A stretch of 64,000 nucleotides of DNA from Barnesiella sp. An55 (GTDB lineage Bacteria; Bacteroidota; Bacteroidia; Bacteroidales; Barnesiellaceae), in assembly GCF_002161555.1 (NCBI RefSeq), contig NZ_NFHZ01000007.1, positions 1-64,000 of the forward strand, read 5' to 3'. Position numbers and translations under genes: made by a program. Under the pieces are notes generated by a model. The model saw only the letters and a program-made list of their open reading frames with translations, searched no databases and was not told where the DNA came from. Within the stretch, counting starts at the first letter, position 1, and every line of letters starts with the position of its first letter. Positions 57,610 through 64,000 of this stretch are shown piece by piece.

Positions 57610-57802
57610 AAAAGATTAAGCACTATAACGTTGGATAATAACACAGATTTACAAATATAAATAAAATGATACGAATTGTATCACTGCACGACCAAACAAT
57701 ATATTTGCCTCGATGCAAATAGAGAGGAGTCATTGTTTTTGAAGAAGATAATGAATGGTACAGGCTCATGCCTGTCCATTCATTATCCATTCACAATCAA
57801 AA
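57610..57802 (-). promoter_or_regulatory. Intergenic region with hairpin, inverted repeat and -7 element
   Basis: In the susD-sulfatase gap the minus strand has a strong stem (ATGAATGG and ACAGGC arms, 57749-57781, loop 4) that could stop or attenuate susD transcription, an inverted repeat TGATAC-N5-GTATCA (57667-57683), and TATATTTG (57659-57652) as a possible -7 element for the sulfatase operon. Confidence 0.5.
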
Positions 57803-59638
57803 TCAATACCCATAATTTTGATCAGCTGCCGAAAGCCCGTCGTTGGAGCTAAGCTCCGAGTGCGGGATAGGCAGGTGCAGATTTTTCTTCAAGAAGCTCT
57901 CGTCGGTCACCTTACCGTAGAAGGTAGCATCGGGTCCGAAGTAACGGTCGCGGAAACGCTGATCAGGGTTCTGCTGCTGTCTCTCGCCTTCACAGTGCTC
58001 ATAGGTAATGTTGTGACGGTTTACAATCTCAAGGGCCTTCTTCAGCGTTTCGGTGCCTCCGCGGCGAATGTCGATATACATATCGGGCTCAGCGGCCAAT
58101 TCGAACAGACGCTCGTAGAAAATCTTGTCTCTTACCTGGTCTTTCGTGAGGTCGGCAGCAAAGTCGGCAGGCTGTGCGGCAGCCGGCGAAACCGAGTTGC
58201 GGGCACGCGTAAGCACCTCGTTGACCAACGAAATGGCCCGGCCGGTCTGGTCGAGTTCGTTATAGACGTCGGCCATCAGCAAGAGGAAATCGGCATAACG
58301 GTACAGAATAATGTTGTTGTTACTTTGTTGGGCCTGGCAATTGAAATCGATCTGTTTCTTCCACAACGGCCAACCAGCATGGTCGCCCACCGAGGTTGCA
58401 AACTGTCCTACCAGGTTGACTACTGTATGCTCACCCGTAGTGGGATTCTCGGTATAGAACTGCTCTTGCAGAGCGGTCAGTTCCTCGACCGTAGGATTGG
58501 TAGGATCGGCCATCTGGTCATACGGGATGTAAGCTACGGCATCGGCTACACGACTGGTCGTCTTGCTCTTGTAGCTCTTGTAGGGATAGGTATAGACCGA
58601 GTCGCTCACCAAGTGATAGGAGCTGCCGCTCTTCACATCGTACCAACGGGTCAAGAATGTGGCATCGTAACGGGGGTCGCCCGGATAGGTACCCCGGAAG
58701 AGGTCGTGGAATGCCTTGGTGGACCGGATGCGTTGATAGGCCACACCCGGAGTTGCATTATCGGCCGAGAAAATCCAGTTCATACGATTCCACGAATAAT
58801 CTGACGAGGTGGTAAAGTTGATTTGGAAAATCGATTCTGGCGAGTTTTGTACGTGGTTGACAAAGAGGTCGGCATAACGAGTTTGCAAAGAATATTTACC
58901 ATACACCATATCGCACCACGTTTTAGCATCGTTCAAGTATTTCTGGCGCTGAGTCTCATCAAAATCGGGATTGCAGGAGAGCAACCAGTTCAACTTGGCC
59001 AAATAAGCGGCTACACCCATCTTGTCGATGTATCCATCTTCATGCTGACCATCTTCGGGAAGATTGTCATAGGCATATTTCCAATCAATGAAAATCTGCT
59101 CGACCACTTTGGTAAAGGGCGATTTCGGCAACGACACGGCTTCGGAGGTCGATGGGTCGATACGCAGAGGCACATCGCCCCACATCATGGCCAAATAGTA
59201 ATAGCACAAACCACGGATAAACGAAGCCTGAGCCGTATAATTAACTTTCAGTTCATCACTCAGCGTACCGGCATTCATATTCACGATAAAAGAGTTGCAC
59301 TCCTGTATCGTCTTGTACAAGCCCCGCCAAGCCCACAGCAGAGCATCACCGGCAGGCATTGCGTTCAACGAGGCATAACGGTCGGCCTCTGCACCGTTGG
59401 TTTGGCTCCACGACAAACCCGATCCTCCTACCGAAACTTCATAAAGGCCCTGGCCAAAACAATCGGTCGTAGTCAGATAACCATAACAAGCGTCCAAAGC
59501 CTGCTCGGCCGTCTCTTGCGAATCGAAGATCACGGTATTGTCCATCGAATATTTGGGATTCTCTTCGAGCCAGTCCTCACACGACGTCATGGCCAGCCCC
59601 ATAATCCCTGCAGCAAATATATATTTTATCAATTTCAT
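57803..59638 (-). CDS. SusD/RagB family glycan-binding lipoprotein
   Basis: A 611-residue surface lipoprotein with lipobox LAMTSC (Cys20), acidic residues EDWLEE directly after it (Bacteroidota surface signal). It has the helical TPR-like SusD body (DNTVIFDSQETAEQALDACYGYL, then an ASFIRGLCYYYLAMMWGDVPL segment, about 130-150) and the C-terminal RagB/SusD block (ERLFELAAEPDMYIDIRRGG, about 515-535). It binds a glycan and caps the SusC transporter, as in established SusCD complexes. It lies 13 bases after susC and is its partner. The glycan is not determined by sequence; the neighbours point to a sulfated, hexosamine-containing host glycan. Confidence 0.95.
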   Translation of the reverse strand: MKLIKYIFAAGIMGLAMTSCEDWLEENPKYSMDNTVIFDSQETAEQALDACYGYLTTTDCFGQGLYEVSVGGSGLSWSQTNGAEADRYASLNAMPAGDALLWAWRGLYKTIQECNSFIVNMNAGTLSDELKVNYTAQASFIRGLCYYYLAMMWGDVPLRIDPSTSEAVSLPKSPFTKVVEQIFIDWKYAYDNLPEDGQHEDGYIDKMGVAAYLAKLNWLLSCNPDFDETQRQKYLNDAKTWCDMVYGKYSLQTRYADLFVNHVQNSPESIFQINFTTSSDYSWNRMNWIFSADNATPGVAYQRIRSTKAFHDLFRGTYPGDPRYDATFLTRWYDVKSGSSYHLVSDSVYTYPYKSYKSKTTSRVADAVAYIPYDQMADPTNPTVEELTALQEQFYTENPTTGEHTVVNLVGQFATSVGDHAGWPLWKKQIDFNCQAQQSNNNIILYRYADFLLLMADVYNELDQTGRAISLVNEVLTRARNSVSPAAAQPADFAADLTKDQVRDKIFYERLFELAAEPDMYIDIRRGGTETLKKALEIVNRHNITYEHCEGERQQQNPDQRFRDRYFGPDATFYGKVTDESFLKKNLHLPIPHSELSSNDGLSAADQNYGY

Positions 59639-59651
59639 AACCTACTCTATA

Positions 59652-62600
59652 TTAAAATGAAACATTCAGACCAAATATAAACGAGCGGGCATGCGGGAAC
59701 GAACTCATATCTACACCCGGACGCAATCCGTCGAAAGCGAAGGAATCGACCTCGGGATCGTAGCCGCTGTACTTGGTAATCAGGAAAGCGTTCTTGACCG
59801 AAGCAAACACATTGATCGAGTTGAAACCAATCTTCTTCATCAGTTGCTTAGGCAAGTTGTAGGCCAGTGTGATATCGGTGCAACGCAAGAAACTGGCATC
59901 CTCGACATAGCGGTCGAGCACGGCCGGCGTAGGCAACGAATAGTTCACACGCGGATAAGTATTTGAGTGGTTCTCGGCTGTCCAGGCACCTTGCCAGGAC
60001 TCAGTTCGCAAGTTACCGCCCGTGCGGTTGGGAATTGCCTGGTAACGCAGGTTGGTGTTGATGAGGTCTTTGCCATAGACACCGTTGAACTGGGCCGAAA
60101 GGCTGATGCCCCGCCACGAAAGGCTGGTGTGGAAACCATATGTAAAGTCGGGGTTGGGATCGCCTATAATCACACGATCGTCGGTATTGATGATACCATC
60201 ACCGTTCTGATCGACAATCTTGATATCACCGGCCTGAGGAGCGCCACCCGTACTCAAGTCTTGAGTCACATTATACGAACCGCCATTGGCCGGGAGGTCT
60301 GACTCTTGCACGATACCGTCGGTCTCATAACCGAAGAAGAGACCCGGAGCATGTCCTACCCAGAACAGGTGGGCGTTGCCGAAGTGATTGCCCAGCGAGT
60401 TACCCTCGTAGGCCAGGATGTCTTTATACACACCGAAGTCGCCACGCGATACACCCAGGTCGAGAATCTTGGCATTGTTCTTACCGATGTTTCCACCAAA
60501 AGTCCAGGTAAAGTCTTTCGTTTGAATGATATCGGCATCAAGGCTGAACTCAACACCTTGGTTACGCATGTTTCCCGAGTTGTAATAGATGGTCGAGAAT
60601 CCGGCCGACGGAGGCAATATACGCGAGATGAGCAGGTCTTTGGTCTCCTTGTTATAGAAGTCCAAGGTACCTCTGAAGCGATTTTTGAATACCCCGAAGT
60701 CGAGACCTACGTTCCACGACTCGGTCGTCTCCCAGGTGAGGCCTTCGTTTTGCAGTTTATCCACGGCCATGGCAAGCACCTTGTCGCCCACGGCATTGGC
60801 ATAATCGATTATCTGGCTATAGTTATAGAAGCTGCTATACGGGTCAATGGCCGAGTTACCGGTCTGACCGTAGCCTACTCTCACCTTCAATTGGTCGAGC
60901 CACTCGACATTGTCTTTGATGAAATCTTCCTGCTCCATACGCCAGGCCAGCGAGAACGAGGGGAAGTAAGCCCAACGGTGGCCCTTGGCAAAGCGGCTCG
61001 AACCATCGGCACGGAACGAAGCCGTAGCCAGATAGCGGCCCTCGAGGAACGACAGGTTCACACGACCCAGGTATGAAAGCAACTGGTAGTCGCGTTGTAT
61101 AGGCTCGAGGTAAGAGATGCGCTCGGCCATGTGCAGACCGTCGATACCAAAGCTCATGTTGGAGAACTGGCGTCCTTGGGTACGTTTGTTCAGATAGTTG
61201 TAGTCGTCGTAGGTGACGGCACCCGTCACATCGAGATCGAGTAATGTGTCGAACGTCTTGTGATAGTTCAACATGTTCTCGACCGTAATATTGTACTGGT
61301 TCAAATCGGTAATACCCAAGGAACCTTTATCGTTGTTACCGCGGAAGGTCTCGGTACCGAACCAGCGGGCACGATACTCGTCGCGCAGGTTACCGCCGGT
61401 ACGCAGGCTGTAGGTGAGACCATCCCAAATGTTCCACTTCAAATCCATCGAAGCACGGAAGGCATTTTCGTTCGTCTGGTCGTCATAGTCGTTCAACCAG
61501 CTGAACACCGTAATACGTTTCTCCATACCGTTGGTACCGCTCAGCGAGGGGTCGTCGGCAGGATATTCAAACGGTTGTGAAGTGATGGCTGTTACCGATA
61601 CCGAGCCTTGTGCACCACCGTTGGCGTTGCTACCCGACATCATGTCGTTCTTTTTGATAGAACCGCTCAACGAGAGGTCAACCGATACCCGCTTCGAGAG
61701 GTCCATCGACAGGTTGGCACGCAGGTCTCCCTGTTGCAAGCCGGTCTGTTTCACAATACCGTTAATGTTCTTGAAGGCAGCCGATACAAAGTAACGCACT
61801 TTTTCGGAGCCGCCGTTTACCGATACCGAATAGTTCTGCGAGAAAGCCGTGCGATAGATTTCGCGTTGCCAGTCACGCTCTAACAACACCCGATAGGATT
61901 CAGGATCTTCTGCATCGTATTTACCACCCGAGAAGATATAACGTACCTCGTTGCCTTCCTTGAAGAACTGACGGTCGTCGGGGCCCGACTGGGCGTTACG
62001 ATAGTCGGCATAGTCGCTCAAGTTCAACATGTCATACAGACGGGTAGCATTGGCCACCGTAAAGTTGGCATTAACCGTTACCCGAGGTTTGCCGGTCTTA
62101 CCTTTCTTGGTCGTGATAAGGATTACACCGTTGGCACCACGCGAACCGTAAATGGCCGTGGCCGAAGCATCCTTGAGAATCTCGATACTCTCGATATCCG
62201 AGGGGTTCAAGCTGCTCAACGGGTCGGCGGCTGTCTGATAATCATCGTCGCCAAATGCCGAAGCGGCAAATTCGCCGGTCGAGGCCTGAGGTATATTATC
62301 GATTACATACAACGGCTGGTTATCGCCACGCAACGAACTGGCACCACGTATCGTAATTGACGAGGCGGCACCCGGCGTTGCACTGGTAGTTCCTACCACC
62401 AAACCAGCCACCTTGCCTTGCAACAGATTGTCGAGCGAGAGACTTGTCGAGGCATCACGCTCGTCGGGGCGAATCGAGGCAATGGCACCCGTCACGTCGC
62501 TCTTCTTCACGCTACCGTAACCCACAACCACTACCTCGTCGAGCAGCTGAGCGTTATCGCTCATCTTCACGTTTACCACTGTGCGGTTGCCCACGGCAAC

Positions 62601-62855
62601 CTCTTGTTTCTCATATCCGATGTACGAGAACACCAACACCGCCTTCTTGTCGGGCACGGAGATCGTGTAGTTCCCATCCAAATCGGTGGCCGTCGCCTTG
62701 GACGTACCCTTCACCTGTACGGTTACTCCCATGAGGGATTCTTTCCCGTCGCTTACATTACCCTTTATCGTGATATTCTGTGCATACAAAAGGTGCACGC
62801 CCAGCAGCAATACCGTCAAAAGAGTGAATGTTCTTTTGAAAATATTTTTTTTCAT
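59652..62855 (-). CDS. SusC/RagA family TonB-dependent transporter
   Basis: A 1067-residue outer-membrane transporter. Signal peptide (first 26 residues), a carboxypeptidase D-like regulatory domain (NITIKGNVSDGKESLMGVTVQVKG, about 27-115), plug (DEVVVVGYGSVKKSDVTGAIASI and NGVILITTKKG, about 115-255) and a 22-strand barrel that ends SFIFGLNVSF with terminal Phe. The lack of an extra N-terminal extension domain suggests it is a plain SusC rather than an anti-sigma-linked receptor. It imports oligosaccharides that the SusD partner delivers, using TonB energy. The adjacent GH18 gene is upstream, 14 bases away, so susC is not the first gene of the operon. Confidence 0.96.
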   Translation of the reverse strand: MKKNIFKRTFTLLTVLLLGVHLLYAQNITIKGNVSDGKESLMGVTVQVKGTSKATATDLDGNYTISVPDKKAVLVFSYIGYEKQEVAVGNRTVVNVKMSDNAQLLDEVVVVGYGSVKKSDVTGAIASIRPDERDASTSLSLDNLLQGKVAGLVVGTTSATPGAASSITIRGASSLRGDNQPLYVIDNIPQASTGEFAASAFGDDDYQTAADPLSSLNPSDIESIEILKDASATAIYGSRGANGVILITTKKGKTGKPRVTVNANFTVANATRLYDMLNLSDYADYRNAQSGPDDRQFFKEGNEVRYIFSGGKYDAEDPESYRVLLERDWQREIYRTAFSQNYSVSVNGGSEKVRYFVSAAFKNINGIVKQTGLQQGDLRANLSMDLSKRVSVDLSLSGSIKKNDMMSGSNANGGAQGSVSVTAITSQPFEYPADDPSLSGTNGMEKRITVFSWLNDYDDQTNENAFRASMDLKWNIWDGLTYSLRTGGNLRDEYRARWFGTETFRGNNDKGSLGITDLNQYNITVENMLNYHKTFDTLLDLDVTGAVTYDDYNYLNKRTQGRQFSNMSFGIDGLHMAERISYLEPIQRDYQLLSYLGRVNLSFLEGRYLATASFRADGSSRFAKGHRWAYFPSFSLAWRMEQEDFIKDNVEWLDQLKVRVGYGQTGNSAIDPYSSFYNYSQIIDYANAVGDKVLAMAVDKLQNEGLTWETTESWNVGLDFGVFKNRFRGTLDFYNKETKDLLISRILPPSAGFSTIYYNSGNMRNQGVEFSLDADIIQTKDFTWTFGGNIGKNNAKILDLGVSRGDFGVYKDILAYEGNSLGNHFGNAHLFWVGHAPGLFFGYETDGIVQESDLPANGGSYNVTQDLSTGGAPQAGDIKIVDQNGDGIINTDDRVIIGDPNPDFTYGFHTSLSWRGISLSAQFNGVYGKDLINTNLRYQAIPNRTGGNLRTESWQGAWTAENHSNTYPRVNYSLPTPAVLDRYVEDASFLRCTDITLAYNLPKQLMKKIGFNSINVFASVKNAFLITKYSGYDPEVDSFAFDGLRPGVDMSSFPHARSFIFGLNVSF

Positions 62856-62869
62856 AGAATCTATGTAAT

Positions 62870-64000
62870 TTACTGTTTAACCCGAAATTTAAAAACATCT
62901 ATCCCCTCGGTCGATTGTACCCGGGCGATATACACCCCCGAGAGAAGGCCATCGGTCGTCATCACCTGTTGAGCCCCCGATGAGATGGTATCGCGTACCA
63001 TCATGCCCGAGGTCGAGAAGAGCGACACCCGACGCAGTTCGGCATCGCCGGTCGAGGCTACCACAATGTGGCGAGCCTGCTCGTCGTAGATGAGACTGGT
63101 ATTCTTCTGAGGCTCCTTCGAGAGTTCATGCAAAGCCGATTCGCCCGAAGTCGTAGTAATAATCGTATCGACATTGGCCGAGATGACCAGATTGGCTGCC
63201 CGTATCAAACTCAACGGATCGGATACCGACACGTCGTTACCCATATCGAAATACATCACCGTACCGCTGTTCTGCTCGAGAATGAAATTCATCTTGTCCT
63301 TTACACAATCGACCCCGTTGAACGTATAGGTCGAACCCGACATCGTGGCCGTATTCATATCGGGGGTAAGGTCGGGATTGGCGGCCACGATATTTTTGTA
63401 GCCCGATACCGTGCTACCCGTACTGGCCGTCGTGGGGAACGACATGCCTATCTTCTCCTTGGGGAATCCCCAAGCGATGAAATCGTTGTAGGCCGATACG
63501 TAATTGTCATAAGCAAACCAGGTAACTGCCGGCCCGTAAATCTGGAAGGTATAGTAATCGGGCATATTGATGTACTCGGTAGGCAGATAGTAGGCTACCG
63601 GGTGCAGCGACACACTGAACACCTTGTCGGAGGGAATGGCTTCGCGTAACTGCTCCACCATGGGACCATAACCGGTATTCCAGCGGGAGTCGCCGCTGTA
63701 AAGCCACTCAAAGTCGATATCTATGCCATCGCAATAGGGCAACAACTCTTTCACATCGGCAACCAACTGTTCACGCCAGGCAGCTTCCGATATGTGCGAC
63801 AGCCATACTTTATTTCCACTATCGTCCTTGTCCGACGAGATGAGCCCGATGCGTATCTTGTATCCGCGATAGCCCGCGTAAAGCTTGCGAATCTCGCCCA
63901 GCATCTCTTTCCAGCTGCGGGTATCCTTGCCGGGATTCTCGGCATCGTCGAACTTCCAATAAGACAACAGATAGATGGCTCCGTCACTCCCGCCCGGGAA
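62870..64000 (-). CDS. GH18-like protein, partial (N-terminus beyond the window)
   Basis: The C-terminal 376 residues of a GH18-type protein; the frame is open to the window edge (first residues seen FPGGSDGAIYLLSYW). YCDGIDIDFEW carries the DGxDxDxE catalytic motif with its Glu, so hydrolysis of GlcNAc-containing glycans (endo-beta-N-acetylglucosaminidase or chitinase-like) is likely. The last 70 residues (LFSTSGMMVRDTISSG ... GVYIARVQSTEGIDVFKFRVKQ) resemble a type IX secretion sorting domain (type A). If so, the enzyme is exported by that system rather than lipid-anchored. It stands upstream of susC by 14 bases, on the same strand, so it leads the part of the locus seen here. Confidence 0.85.
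   Translation of the reverse strand, partial: FPGGSDGAIYLLSYWKFDDAENPGKDTRSWKEMLGEIRKLYAGYRGYKIRIGLISSDKDDSGNKVWLSHISEAAWREQLVADVKELLPYCDGIDIDFEWLYSGDSRWNTGYGPMVEQLREAIPSDKVFSVSLHPVAYYLPTEYINMPDYYTFQIYGPAVTWFAYDNYVSAYNDFIAWGFPKEKIGMSFPTTASTGSTVSGYKNIVAANPDLTPDMNTATMSGSTYTFNGVDCVKDKMNFILEQNSGTVMYFDMGNDVSVSDPLSLIRAANLVISANVDTIITTTSGESALHELSKEPQKNTSLIYDEQARHIVVASTGDAELRRVSLFSTSGMMVRDTISSGAQQVMTTDGLLSGVYIARVQSTEGIDVFKFRVKQ

Overview
The window looks like chromosomal DNA from a fairly GC-rich member of the Bacteroidales (Bacteroidota). The evidence is a SusC/SusD pair, many lipoproteins with acidic residues after the lipobox cysteine, DUF4493, PCMD, DUF4923, DUF6048 and DUF6452 families that are typical of this order, meso-diaminopimelate dehydrogenase, and repeated promoter elements of the Bacteroidota form TAnnTTTG, several with a TTTG-like element 20 bases upstream. 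Genus cannot be fixed from sequence alone; a gut relative of Barnesiella or Coprobacter is only a guess.

Layout. 1-7.5 kb holds housekeeping and small conserved genes: an outer-membrane barrel, a pRiA4b ORF-3-like protein, YjbQ, an MscS-type channel, the DUF6048/DUF6452 pair, a nitroreductase, a family 2 glycosyltransferase and a DUF4199 membrane protein. 7.67-10.67 kb is a cobalamin-riboswitch transcript with two DUF5074 beta-propeller lipoproteins that resemble the vitamin B12-binding BtuG; the first is put out of frame by a run of ten G inside its signal peptide. 10.8-12.9 kb has a secreted endonuclease I and an Ig-like lipoprotein. 13.0-19.6 kb is a sialic acid catabolic locus (NanQ/YhcH-like protein, MFS transporter, N-acylglucosamine 2-epimerase, neuraminate lyase, NanM-like mutarotase, ROK regulator).

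19.6-29.3 kb carries a GNAT protein, TspO, an OprP-like porin, a MalY/PatB C-S lyase, valyl-tRNA synthetase, an outer-membrane barrel, a DUF4923 protein and UDP-glucose 6-dehydrogenase. 29.5-38.7 kb is a tightly packed six-gene operon of surface-type lipoproteins (DUF4493, PCMD) and two paralogous outer-membrane barrels, with no described function known to me. It is followed by lgt and ddh.

41.0-48.4 kb is a type I restriction-modification locus (hsdM, hsdS, hsdR) in which hsdS and two membrane/coiled-coil genes form an AT-rich block between GC-rich hsdM and hsdR. A tRNA-Ala(GGC) follows. 48.9-64 kb is a polysaccharide utilisation locus read on the minus strand: a GH18 protein (its start lies beyond the window), SusC, SusD, a sulfatase, a GH20 hexosaminidase, a second sulfatase and a GH2 beta-galactosidase. 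This enzyme set suits sulfated, GlcNAc- and Gal-containing host glycans such as mucin. The nan locus would consume the sialic acid released from the same glycans, although no sialidase is present here.

The best candidates for new biology are the G10 switch in the B12-controlled lipoprotein gene, the membrane-protein-bearing specificity cassette in the hsd locus, and the DUF4493/PCMD/barrel operon.
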